Below, piece by piece: positions 15,119 to 23,147 of a stretch of DNA of 28,606 nt. Origin of the DNA: RGIG3009 sp045595845 (GTDB lineage: Bacteria; Bacillota; Clostridia; Oscillospirales; Acutalibacteraceae); contig JAZOBF010000002.1 of NCBI GenBank assembly GCA_045595845.1, forward strand, positions 1 to 28,606, given 5' to 3'. The number at the start of each line of letters is the position of its first letter. The stretch's first letter is position 1. Made by a program: the position numbers and the translations under genes. The notes beneath the pieces are model-generated. The model was not told the origin of the DNA. It made no database searches and was given only the letters and a program-made list of their open reading frames with translations.

Positions 15119-16075
15119 TCATTTCTTTTCAGTCGAAACCGTTACTGTTTTACCATCGCTGGTTAAGACAATCTTACCGTGTAAATCATTTCGGAAAATG
15201 GTGATATCATTTCGCTCCAGAACTTCTATCGTTTCGGAATGAGGGTGTCGATAGGTATTGTTATATCCACAAGTGATAAGAGCAATATCCGGAGAAATAC
15301 GACGGATGAAAGTGCCATCACTTGACGAGCGACTACCGTGGTGACCAACCTTCAAAACTTCAACATCCAAGGATGGAACCGCTTCCATGATTTCGCGTTC
15401 GACCTCTTTGCCGGCATCACCCATAAACAGAAAATCCATTTCACCATGTGACACCATACAAACGACCGATTGGTCATTTGTCTCTTGATAGTCGCTAAGC
15501 CCGCTTAAAATAGTTATGGTGGACTCGCCGAATGCGTAGGTTGCCCCATGTTCCGCATCAATCGGTGTCACATTACGGTCCAGCATGGCCTCTAACATAG
15601 ACTCATAGGTGCGTGTAGTCGGTGTATGTCCTTCCGGCATGAATGACATCAGAAACGCGCCGATTTCAAAATTGCGAATAACGGCATCCATACTGCCGAT
15701 GTGGTCCGCGTCTGCATGGGTAGCAATCACATAATCAATTCGTTCGACACCGGCACTTTTCAGCGCCGTCAGAACGGTCTGTTCGTCATCATTTTCGCCG
15801 GCGTCAATCAAAGCAGTTTGTCCGCCGCTCTGCAACAAAATACAATCAGCGTTTCCGACATCCAGTACCGTGACTCGCATTTGCCCTTCGGGTGGTGTGC
15901 CGGTATGTAGTCCAAAGCGACTATACAAATCATCCCATGTCGGCAAAAAAGGAAGTTTCAGGGAACCATTGACGGTAATGAGAACGCATAACACGATTAC
16001 CGCTGACACAATACTGCATACTGTGATGCGATTACGATAACGCGTAGCGGTACTCCCCCGTTTTCGTTTCGTCAT
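15119..16075 (-). CDS. ComEC/Rec2-like metallo-beta-lactamase-fold hydrolase, membrane-anchored
   Basis: A 318-residue protein. A basic N-terminus and one transmembrane helix (about residues 18-36) place the catalytic domain outside the membrane. The domain begins with VTVLDVGNADCILLQ and has the metal motif THADADHIGSM (HxDxDH in place of the usual HxHxDH), then DFLFMGDAGKEVE and the VLKVGHHGSRSS motif. This matches the soluble hydrolase domain of the DNA-uptake protein ComEC without its channel. It may be an extracellular nuclease or phosphodiesterase; the substrate is not known. The ATG lies 3 nt after the ftsK stop, with GAGGAA as ribosome site. Confidence 0.9.
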   Translation of the reverse strand: MTKRKRGSTATRYRNRITVCSIVSAVIVLCVLITVNGSLKLPFLPTWDDLYSRFGLHTGTPPEGQMRVTVLDVGNADCILLQSGGQTALIDAGENDDEQTVLTALKSAGVERIDYVIATHADADHIGSMDAVIRNFEIGAFLMSFMPEGHTPTTRTYESMLEAMLDRNVTPIDAEHGATYAFGESTITILSGLSDYQETNDQSVVCMVSHGEMDFLFMGDAGKEVEREIMEAVPSLDVEVLKVGHHGSRSSSDGTFIRRISPDIALITCGYNNTYRHPHSETIEVLERNDITIFRNDLHGKIVLTSDGKTVTVSTEKK

Positions 16076-16078
16076 CGT

Positions 16079-18454
16079 TTATTCCTCGTCTATGTCATCC
16101 GGACGATTCATGTTCATTTCCAACCATTGTTGGCGAGTAATCAACACTTGACGCGGTTTGCTCCCTTCATGAGGACCGACTATGCCGCGTTGTTCCATTT
16201 CGTCAATAATGCGACCTGCGCGCGCATAGCCCAACCGCAGACGGCGTTGAAGCAAGGATGTGGACGCCATGCCGGCTTCCACCACCACTTCAATTGCCTG
16301 AGGAAGCATTTCGTCACCGCCGCCGGCGGGACCGTCTTCTGAATCACCAGAGGATTTCGAAGTCTTTTCAGCTGCTTCTGCCTGACGGTTAATTTCTTCA
16401 ATAACGGTTTCGTCATATTGCTGAGCCTCGGTGGATTTGAGGAAATCTACCACCGATTCCACCTCACGGTTGCCCACGAAGCAGCCTTGCACACGCATCG
16501 GTTTTGCAAAGCCGACCGGCATGAACAGCATATCACCTTTGCCGAGTAATTTCTCAGCACCGCCCGTATCCAAAATCGTACGGGAGTCTACGGCGGAAGC
16601 AACCGTCAACGCCAAACGCGACGGGATATTCGCTTTAATCAGACCGGTGATGACATCAACGGAAGGACGCTGGGTAGCGATAACCAAATGCATACCTGCC
16701 GCACGCGCCATCTGTGCCAAACGGCAAATATTGCTTTCCACTTCGTTGGCGGCAACCATCATCAAATCGGCAAGCTCGTCGATAATAATCAGAATTTGCG
16801 GCAACACTTCGAGCGTATCGCTGTTCTTCGCCGCTTCGTTATAAGCTGTCAAATCGCGTACACTGTTTTCAGCAAACAACTTATAGCGACGAAGCATTTC
16901 ATTAACAGCCCATCCTAACGCACCCGATGCTTTTCGCGGATCGGTAACGACAGGAACCAGCAAATGCGGAATACCGTTATACACGCCGAATTCGACCTGT
17001 TTGGGGTCGATCAACAGCAGTCGAACTTCTTCCGGACGAGCACGGAACAAGACACTCTGAATCATGGAATTGGTACATACCGACTTACCGGAACCGGTAG
17101 TACCCGCAATCAACAAGTGAGGCATTTTAGCGAGATCCGCTAATACAATCTGTCCACCGATATCTTTACCGAGTGCCACCGTAAGCTTACTGCTCGCATT
17201 TTCGAAATCTTTAGAACCAATTAAATCGCGCAAACAAACAGAACCGCTGACCTTGTTCGGGACCTCAATACCGATTGCCGCTTTATTGGGAATCGGCGCT
17301 TCAATACGAACGCCCGTAGTGGCAAGTCGCAAGGCAATATCATCGGCAAGCCCCGTAATACGACTGATCTTCACACCGGCGCTGGGTTGTAATTCATAGC
17401 GTGTAACCGTGGGACCATACGAGATATCAACAACTTTGGCACTAACGCCGAACTCATTTAATGTCTGAATGAGAAGTTCTGCCGTCGCCGTCTGTTCTCT
17501 TGCGGCAGCCGATTCATCCATGGATTTCGATTCGTTAAGCAGAGATAACGGCGGATAACAATATGTATCTTCCTCATCCGGCTTTTTCTCATCAGGTTTC
17601 TCTGGCAGTGAAGTCTCCTCCGTTTCGGCAGACAGTACTTCTTCTTTTTCAGAGGTGCCCTCATACAGTTCTTCTGAAATCTTTTTTAAAGTTGCACCCT
17701 TATCGGAGTGTTTCGTCGCAGGCTTTGCCAGAATTACCGGTTCCTTTATATCCTCATCGGGATAACCGCCGCCCAACTCGACATCAATACTTGCTTCTTT
17801 ACGATTTTGTTCGCTGTTTTCCATAGCGGCTTCCATGGCATTTTCCAAGGTCTCTTTGGTGGATTTAACCGGTTGCCACAGCGCACGGAACAGCGTGAAA
17901 ATGGGCGTACCCGTTACCAACATTAAAAAGACGCAAGTACCCAAAATCATGATGATTTTGGAGCCAACATCCGTAAACAAATATTCCATGGCATATCCAA
18001 TTACAGCACCCATTACGCCGCCGCCGCGGTTCTCTTTTCCCGCTGCCCACGCGTCCAAGATGGTATCCACATAACCGATATTTGATACATCCATTCGGAA
18101 CAGTTGAATGGTACTGCCCAGAACAACGATCAATACAAGTGCCTGCCATACCTTTCCTCTCACGCTGCCGTAGTTTCGCTCTAACGCACACATGACAGCC
18201 ACATAGCCGATCAAGAAAGGTAACAAATATGCACAAACGCCAAACAAGCCAAGTACTAAATTATGTAACCATCCCCACAGACTGGCACCCTCAATTAAGG
18301 TGATGCACAACAATAGGATCGCACCGGCAAACAGCAGTACCGCCGCTGTTTGGTTACGAGCGCTTTCGGATGTTTGCCGTTTACGCTGCGAAGTGGTGTG
18401 CTTCTTTTGCTGTGTGGCGGTTGTTTTTTTTGAAGTCTTGCGTTTTTGAGCCAC
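16079..18454 (-). CDS. ftsK: DNA translocase FtsK/SpoIIIE
   Basis: A 791-residue septal DNA pump that clears chromosomes from the division or sporulation septum. The basic N-terminus is followed by four transmembrane helices (about 37-57, 65-90, 100-118, 160-187) and an acidic linker (about 215-310). The RecA-like motor has Walker A GTTGSGKS near 450 and Walker B LIIIDELADLMM near 557. The C-terminal winged-helix gamma domain (LLQRRLRLGYARAGRIIDEMEQ) reads the orientation sequences in DNA. The membrane domain argues for SpoIIIE/FtsK, not the soluble SftA. The start is GTG (18452-18454), preceded by GAGGAGGG. It follows tepA, as in Bacillus subtilis. Confidence 0.95.
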   Translation of the reverse strand: MAQKRKTSKKTTATQQKKHTTSQRKRQTSESARNQTAAVLLFAGAILLLCITLIEGASLWGWLHNLVLGLFGVCAYLLPFLIGYVAVMCALERNYGSVRGKVWQALVLIVVLGSTIQLFRMDVSNIGYVDTILDAWAAGKENRGGGVMGAVIGYAMEYLFTDVGSKIIMILGTCVFLMLVTGTPIFTLFRALWQPVKSTKETLENAMEAAMENSEQNRKEASIDVELGGGYPDEDIKEPVILAKPATKHSDKGATLKKISEELYEGTSEKEEVLSAETEETSLPEKPDEKKPDEEDTYCYPPLSLLNESKSMDESAAAREQTATAELLIQTLNEFGVSAKVVDISYGPTVTRYELQPSAGVKISRITGLADDIALRLATTGVRIEAPIPNKAAIGIEVPNKVSGSVCLRDLIGSKDFENASSKLTVALGKDIGGQIVLADLAKMPHLLIAGTTGSGKSVCTNSMIQSVLFRARPEEVRLLLIDPKQVEFGVYNGIPHLLVPVVTDPRKASGALGWAVNEMLRRYKLFAENSVRDLTAYNEAAKNSDTLEVLPQILIIIDELADLMMVAANEVESNICRLAQMARAAGMHLVIATQRPSVDVITGLIKANIPSRLALTVASAVDSRTILDTGGAEKLLGKGDMLFMPVGFAKPMRVQGCFVGNREVESVVDFLKSTEAQQYDETVIEEINRQAEAAEKTSKSSGDSEDGPAGGGDEMLPQAIEVVVEAGMASTSLLQRRLRLGYARAGRIIDEMEQRGIVGPHEGSKPRQVLITRQQWLEMNMNRPDDIDEE

Positions 18455-18483
18455 GAATGACCCTCCTCTTTGGATTTGTATGT

Positions 18484-18503
18484 AACAGCCGTTACCGGCT
18501 GTT
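18484..18503. other. Hairpin spanning the tepA stop codon
   Basis: AACAGCCG (18484-18491) and CGGCTGTT (18496-18503) form a perfect 8-bp stem whose 4-nt loop holds part of the tepA TAA. On the transcribed strand it is not followed by a T run, so it is more likely an RNA-stability or processing element than a terminator. Confidence 0.4.
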
Positions 18504-19193
18504 TTCTATCATCTGGTGCAACGCATGAAGCGCATCGGAAAGCGAACCAATTTCATCGATCAAACCTACCGATACCGCTTCGTTACCGTCTAAAACCGTT
18601 CCCATATCGGTCGCCATTTCATCCGTTTTCATACACAGTTTAGCAAAGCGATCATGTTCAATATGAGAATGGTCCGTAACAAAGTGAATAATGCGTTCTT
18701 GCATGCGCTGAAAATGTGCAAATGCCTGCGGTACACCTAAAACCAAGCCGTTAACACGCACCGGATGAATTGTCATCGTGGCGGACGGCGCAATAAACGA
18801 GCGTTTTGCCGATACCGCTAACGGGACGCCGATGGAATGGCCGCCGCCGAGGACTAAGGAGACTGTCGGTTTGGTCATGCCGGCAATCAATTCCGCCAAC
18901 GCCAATCCTGCTTCAATATCTCCGCCGACTGTATTTAATAAAATAAGCAGTCCCTGAATATCCCGACTTTCCTCGATGGCAACCAGTTGCGGTAACACAT
19001 GCTCATATTTCGTGGTTTTATTGTCCCCAGACAACGCATAATGTCCCTCAATTTGCCCAATGATAGTTAAACAATGAATAACAAATTCGCCGTTATTGGT
19101 GGTGACTGATCCGTTTTCAACCACATCTTTCAGAACTTGTTGGAGATCGGATGCCGTCTGTACCGATGGCGAGTGATGGTTTTGTTCACACAT
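18492..19193 (-). CDS. tepA: ClpP-class serine protease, TepA family
   Basis: A 233-residue ClpP-fold protein. The conserved NTVGGDIEAGLALAELI segment, the nucleophile region GGGHSIGVPLAVSA (serine in HSIG) and the histidine region ATMTIHPVRVNG are all visible. TepA (YmfB) of Bacillus subtilis is a ClpP-like protease linked to protein export and spore small acid-soluble protein turnover. The start at 19193 (MCEQNHH) has GGAGGCG upstream. A longer frame to 19256 would begin above the predicted transcription start. No signal peptide is seen. It heads the operon with ftsK. Confidence 0.9.
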   Translation of the reverse strand: MCEQNHHSPSVQTASDLQQVLKDVVENGSVTTNNGEFVIHCLTIIGQIEGHYALSGDNKTTKYEHVLPQLVAIEESRDIQGLLILLNTVGGDIEAGLALAELIAGMTKPTVSLVLGGGHSIGVPLAVSAKRSFIAPSATMTIHPVRVNGLVLGVPQAFAHFQRMQERIIHFVTDHSHIEHDRFAKLCMKTDEMATDMGTVLDGNEAVSVGLIDEIGSLSDALHALHQMIENSR

Positions 19194-19246
19194 ATTTGTT
19201 TCGCCTCCGACAACTATTGTTGCCGCAAAGCGCAAGGAACATACAT

Positions 19247-19276
19247 AGTATACCACTTTGTGACGGCCGGAAGCAA
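19247..19276 (-). promoter_or_regulatory. Promoter of the tepA-ftsK-tcdA operon
   Basis: Minus strand: TTGCTT (19271-19276), 18-nt spacer, -10 TATACT (19247-19252), with the extended -10 dinucleotide TG one base upstream. The leader to tepA is about 45 nt. Confidence 0.6.
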
Positions 19277-19280
19277 GATG

Positions 19281-20051
19281 TCAGCGAATATCTAAACGCG
19301 TAATTTGTGTTGTTTTTCCGGTTTTATTATCGACTGACAACAGTACCGCATTCATCGAGCATTCACCATCTGCAACAGCAAAACGAACCGGCATTTTATC
19401 GTGCATTTTGGTAATTGCCAGTTCCGGTCGAATTCCGAGCACGGAACGAATCGGTCCGGTCATGCCGATATCGGAAATGAACGCCGTGCCGTTTTCTAAG
19501 ATTTGCTCATCCGCCGTTTGCACATGAGTGTGTGTTCCCAAAACAGCGGAAACACGGCCGTCTGCATAAAAGCCGAGCGCCTTCTTTTCCGCCGTTGCTT
19601 CTGCATGAAAATCTACAATACGGCAAACGGGCAAATCCGGATCGGTTAGCAGAACATCTAATGTATCAAACGGACAAGCCAAAGAATCCATATACACTTG
19701 GCCCATTAAGTTAAAAACCGCAACACGATAGCGGCCTTTATCCACAATAAACGCCCCGCACCCCGGTGCCGTTGACGGATAATTGGCAGGGCGTAACAGG
19801 CCTATCTTTTCATCTAAAAGGTCATACACTTCCGGACGGCGAAACACATGGTTTCCCGTTGTGATGGCATCAGCACCGCATGCGAACAGTCTTTCGGCAG
19901 AAACCTTTGTGATACCGTTTCCGTCAGCAGAATTTTCACCGTTAACAATACACACATCCACGGCATAAGTCCGTTTTACAGCGGGTAAGACCTGTTCCAA
20001 ATGTGTGCAACCCGCAGAGCCCACCACATCACCAACACATAAAATGTTCAT
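19281..20051 (-). CDS. ymdB: YmdB-family metallophosphoesterase (TIGR00282)
   Basis: A 256-residue calcineurin-like phosphoesterase of the usual length. Metal-binding motifs are CVGDVVG, VNGENSADGNG, TTGNHVF, VDFHAEATAEK and GTHTHVQTADE, all intact. In Bacillus subtilis YmdB is a 2',3'-cyclic phosphodiesterase affecting biofilm and motility decisions and is encoded right after rny, as here. AAGGAAT precedes the ATG. It lies 53 nt after rny, across a hairpin that may attenuate transcription. Confidence 0.93.
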   Translation of the reverse strand: MNILCVGDVVGSAGCTHLEQVLPAVKRTYAVDVCIVNGENSADGNGITKVSAERLFACGADAITTGNHVFRRPEVYDLLDEKIGLLRPANYPSTAPGCGAFIVDKGRYRVAVFNLMGQVYMDSLACPFDTLDVLLTDPDLPVCRIVDFHAEATAEKKALGFYADGRVSAVLGTHTHVQTADEQILENGTAFISDIGMTGPIRSVLGIRPELAITKMHDKMPVRFAVADGECSMNAVLLSVDNKTGKTTQITRLDIR

Positions 20052-20072
20052 AATGATATTCCTTCATAGCAC

Positions 20073-20100
20073 AAACGGTGTCCCTCGCAGGACACCGTTT
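20073..20100 (-). terminator. Hairpin between rny and ymdB (attenuator or weak terminator)
   Basis: An 11-bp perfect stem (20073-20083 with 20090-20100) and 6-nt loop. On the transcribed minus strand only TTTGTG follows, so termination is probably incomplete and ymdB may be read at a lower level than rny. Confidence 0.55.
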
Positions 20101-20104
20101 ATTG

Positions 20105-21664
20105 TTATTTTGCAAAATCAACCGCGCGGTTCTCTCGGATAAGATGCACCTTGATCTGACCGGGATAATCGAGCGAGTCTTCAATCTTTTTCGCAATATC
20201 ACGCGCCAACAATGTCATTTTATCATCGCTAACAACATCGGGACGAACGATAATACGAATTTCACGCCCTGCTTGGATAGCGAACGAACGCTCAACTCCG
20301 TTGAATTCGTTGGCAACTTCCTCCAACTTTTCCAAACGCTTAATATAGTTTTCCAGGTTTTCGCGACGAGCACCGGGGCGAGCTGCCGAGATGGCATCCG
20401 CCGCCTGTACTAAACAAGCAACAACGGTAGTTGCCTCCACATCGCCGTGGTGCGCCTGAATAGCATGCACAACCGCATCGCTTTCCTTATATTTACGAGC
20501 AATGTCGACACCAATCTCAATATGAGAACCTTCGATTTCGTGGTCAACCGATTTGCCGATATCATGTAAAAGACCTGCACGGCGGGCAACTTCCGGATCA
20601 ATGCCGAGCTCGCTTGCCATAATACCCGACAAGAAAGCAACCTCCATGGAATGGTTCAGTACATTTTGACCATAGCTGGTACGGTAACGCAAACGACCGA
20701 GTAATTTCATGATTTCAGGATGGATACCGTGCAACCCCGTTTCCAAAATAGCGCGTTCGCCCTCTGCTTTGATGGTCGCCTCAACCTCGCGGCGAGCCTT
20801 TTCAATCATTTCCTCAATACGAGCGGGGTGTATGCGGCCGTCTGAAATCAACCGTTCCAACGCAATACGCGCAATTTCACGGCGAACAGGGTCAAAGCCG
20901 GATAAGGTGATAGCCTCCGGTGTATCATCGATAATAAGATCGACACCGGTCAAAGTTTCAATTGTGCGAATATTGCGACCCTCACGACCGATAATACGGC
21001 CTTTCATTTCATCGTTGGGCAACGGAACAACCGACACCGTAGTTTCGGATACTTGGTCGGCGGCAACACGCTGAATGGCGTGCGAAATCAGTTTGCGTGC
21101 TCGCAAATCGGCTTCTTCCTTATATTGCGCCTCAAATTCGTTAATTTTCAGCGCTTTTTCGTGTGTTAACTCTTCGGAAAGAGTCTTCAGCAAATGATCT
21201 TTTGCCTGTTCGACGGTGAAGCCGGAAATACGTTCCAGCGTTTCGAACTGGCATCTTTTCAGATTTTCAACATCCTGCATACGAGAATCAATCTCGCGTT
21301 GCTTTTTGGCAATTGCCTCTTCTTTTGCTTCATAATTCTCAATTTTATGATCGAGAGATTCTTCTTTTTGTTGTAAACGGCGTTCTTGACGAACGACTTC
21401 ATTACGGCGCTCCTTTAATTCGCGCTCGGATTCGTTTCGAAGACGGTGGATTTCATCTTTTGCCTCAAGCAAGGTTTCTTTTTTCTTGGATTCTGCCTGG
21501 TTTTTCGCCTCTTTTAAAATTCGCTCGGCCTCAGTTTCTGCAGAACCGATCGCCGCTTCCGCGGTTTTTCGTCTATGCGAAACGCCGGCTTTGAATGCAA
21601 CCGTACCGGCAACACCGCCGCCAACGATTAAGGCGCCCAGACCTACTAAAATGTACTCAATCAC
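20105..21664 (-). CDS. rny: Ribonuclease Y
   Basis: A 519-residue membrane-anchored endoribonuclease that starts mRNA decay. It has an N-terminal transmembrane helix (about residues 4-26), a long charged coiled coil (about 30-190), a KH RNA-binding domain with GRIIGREGRNIRTIETLTG (about 210-270), and an HD domain with NHSMEVAFL and GLLHDIGKSVDHE (about 335-430). The start is GTG at 21662-21664, 10 nt after AGGAGGTG. An in-frame ATG at 21691 would translate the ribosome site itself as Arg-Arg-Cys and is rejected. Its own consensus promoter lies about 165 nt upstream. Confidence 0.95.
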   Translation of the reverse strand: MIEYILVGLGALIVGGGVAGTVAFKAGVSHRRKTAEAAIGSAETEAERILKEAKNQAESKKKETLLEAKDEIHRLRNESERELKERRNEVVRQERRLQQKEESLDHKIENYEAKEEAIAKKQREIDSRMQDVENLKRCQFETLERISGFTVEQAKDHLLKTLSEELTHEKALKINEFEAQYKEEADLRARKLISHAIQRVAADQVSETTVSVVPLPNDEMKGRIIGREGRNIRTIETLTGVDLIIDDTPEAITLSGFDPVRREIARIALERLISDGRIHPARIEEMIEKARREVEATIKAEGERAILETGLHGIHPEIMKLLGRLRYRTSYGQNVLNHSMEVAFLSGIMASELGIDPEVARRAGLLHDIGKSVDHEIEGSHIEIGVDIARKYKESDAVVHAIQAHHGDVEATTVVACLVQAADAISAARPGARRENLENYIKRLEKLEEVANEFNGVERSFAIQAGREIRIIVRPDVVSDDKMTLLARDIAKKIEDSLDYPGQIKVHLIRENRAVDFAK

Positions 21665-21829
21665 TTGTTGTGAACACCTCCTGTTGTTCATTTGTCAAAC
21701 TTCAAATTCATCAAAACTGCGCTGTTGTTTTCAAAAGGAACTTTTCGTGTACGAAAAGAGTAAATCAAACAACTAAAGTGTTACGGCGACCTCGACAGCA
21801 CCGACCATCACGGCTACCACTTCACTTAC
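21665..21829 (-). promoter_or_regulatory. Long 5' leader of rny with potential RNA structure
   Basis: From the predicted transcription start near 21829 to the GTG start, the leader is about 165 nt. Near its 5' end AAGTG and CACTT can close a helix around an inner CGGTG/CGCCG stem. Further on (21741-21758) CTTTTCGT and ACGAAAAG form an 8-bp inverted repeat around two bases. I recognise no known riboswitch or T-box. Together with the promoters at either side, this accounts for the non-coding gap 21665-21998. Confidence 0.4.
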
Positions 21830-21835
21830 CTATTA

Positions 21836-21864
21836 ATTATACCTCTGAGGGCTTTCTCTGTCAA
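21836..21864 (-). promoter_or_regulatory. Perfect consensus sigma-A promoter of rny
   Basis: Minus strand: TTGACA (21859-21864), 17-nt spacer, TATAAT (21836-21841). Both boxes and the spacing are exact, indicating strong expression. Confidence 0.88.
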
Positions 21865-21933
21865 GAAAAATCTATATATCGTATAAAAGATGTCGACATA
21901 TACATATATATCGTTTTTTAACCGAAAATTCTC

Positions 21934-21962
21934 TTTACTCAAATACGGTTGTTTGGTATAAT
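21934..21962 (+). promoter_or_regulatory. Promoter of the DUF3798 lipoprotein gene
   Basis: TTTACT (21934-21939), 17-nt spacer, TATAAT (21957-21962). The leader to the ATG at 21999 is about 30 nt. Confidence 0.7.
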
Positions 21963-21998
21963 AAAATCAGTTAACCAAATCACGAGGTGCATCCTGAA

Positions 21999-23132
21999 AT
22001 GAAAAAATTTATATGTGGAATTCTGGTAATTTCTTTACTTGTTTTGATGACGGCATGTAGCCGTAACAATACTTCCGGCTCAACGAATAAATCAGACTAT
22101 AAGATAGCCATTGTGACGCTCCCCCTTTCTGACGATCCGTACACCTTTGCGGCTGCCCAAGACCTTAAAGACAAATACGGCGACAGTATAGTTCCCGTCA
22201 CCTATCCTCACCAACACAACACACAACCCGAGCAAACGGTTGCGGCAATCGCCGAACTGGCTGACGATCCGGATATTCGTGTTATTATCTTTTCCGAAGC
22301 GGTTAACGGAACAGCCGCGAGCATTAAAAAAATCCGTGAGACGCGTAACGACATTCTTATCATCACGGGTATGGATGAGGATAATGCACCCCAAATGGCA
22401 CCTGTTTCCGATTTGTGTCTGATAGAGGATAAATCGGTCACCGGTACATCCATTATCGAGCAAGCCGCCAAGATGGGCGCAAAAACCTTTGTCTATATAA
22501 CTTGCCAAAATGATGTTGCAAATTCTGTTATCAACGCACATGAAGAAAAATTGAAAGAAACCTGCTCCACCTCAGGCTTGACCTTTGTTGAGGCAATTGC
22601 CCCTAATCCAACGGGCGCAGAAGGTTTGATCGGTATACAGTCATGGATGAATGAAAATATCCCACTTTATGTGGAACAATACGGCAGTGATACCGCCTTT
22701 TACGCCACCAGCGAGGCGATGTCTGTCCCGCTCATCCGACAAGTCGCCGCTTGCGGTGCGGTTCTGCCACAGCTATGCAATGTGTCACCCTATCACGGTT
22801 TCCCCGAAGCATTTGATATTGATTTGGAAAATCAGGAAGCCAACACAGAGTACTTGCTTGATAAAATCAAGTCATCCCTTCGTTCGTATCATAACAACGC
22901 GCGAATGGCTTCGTGGTCAACTTCTCAAAATATGATTGTCATTCGTGCCGGTGTGGAATACAGTCGAAAATGGTGCGAGGGTATCATCACGGAGCGTTGT
23001 GACCGTGGAACAATGAACGCCGCCATCTCAACCGCAGCAGGCGGTGATGCCGTCGTAACGTATTACACCGATGATGAAATCGGATGGATTTCAAAATCTT
23101 TCGCCATCCAAGACGGCTATTACTGTTTTTGA
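21999..23132 (+). CDS. DUF3798 lipoprotein, periplasmic-binding-protein-like
   Basis: A 377-residue exported protein. The N-terminus MKKFICGILVISLLVLMTAC is a lipoprotein signal peptide ending in a lipobox-like MTAC, so C20 should be lipidated and the protein held outside the membrane. The rest resembles type-1 substrate-binding folds (YKIAIVTLPLSDDPYTFAAA, then VIIFSEAVNG) and fits DUF3798. The ligand is unknown. An in-frame GTG at 21987 overlaps the CGAGGTG ribosome site and is rejected in favour of ATG 21999. pepD follows after 15 nt, so the two are probably co-transcribed, suggesting peptide-related substrates (inference). Confidence 0.85.
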   Translation: MKKFICGILVISLLVLMTACSRNNTSGSTNKSDYKIAIVTLPLSDDPYTFAAAQDLKDKYGDSIVPVTYPHQHNTQPEQTVAAIAELADDPDIRVIIFSEAVNGTAASIKKIRETRNDILIITGMDEDNAPQMAPVSDLCLIEDKSVTGTSIIEQAAKMGAKTFVYITCQNDVANSVINAHEEKLKETCSTSGLTFVEAIAPNPTGAEGLIGIQSWMNENIPLYVEQYGSDTAFYATSEAMSVPLIRQVAACGAVLPQLCNVSPYHGFPEAFDIDLENQEANTEYLLDKIKSSLRSYHNNARMASWSTSQNMIVIRAGVEYSRKWCEGIITERCDRGTMNAAISTAAGGDAVVTYYTDDEIGWISKSFAIQDGYYCF

Positions 23133-23147
23133 TATAGGAGACAGCAT

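Noticed and set aside
21665..21691. ATG start for rny at 21691
   Set aside because: The AGGAGGTG ribosome site would lie inside the coding region. GTG 21664 has correct spacing.
21741..21758. Inverted repeat CTTTTCGT-GT-ACGAAAAG as a terminator
   Set aside because: No T run follows on either strand, so it is kept only as part of the rny leader structure.
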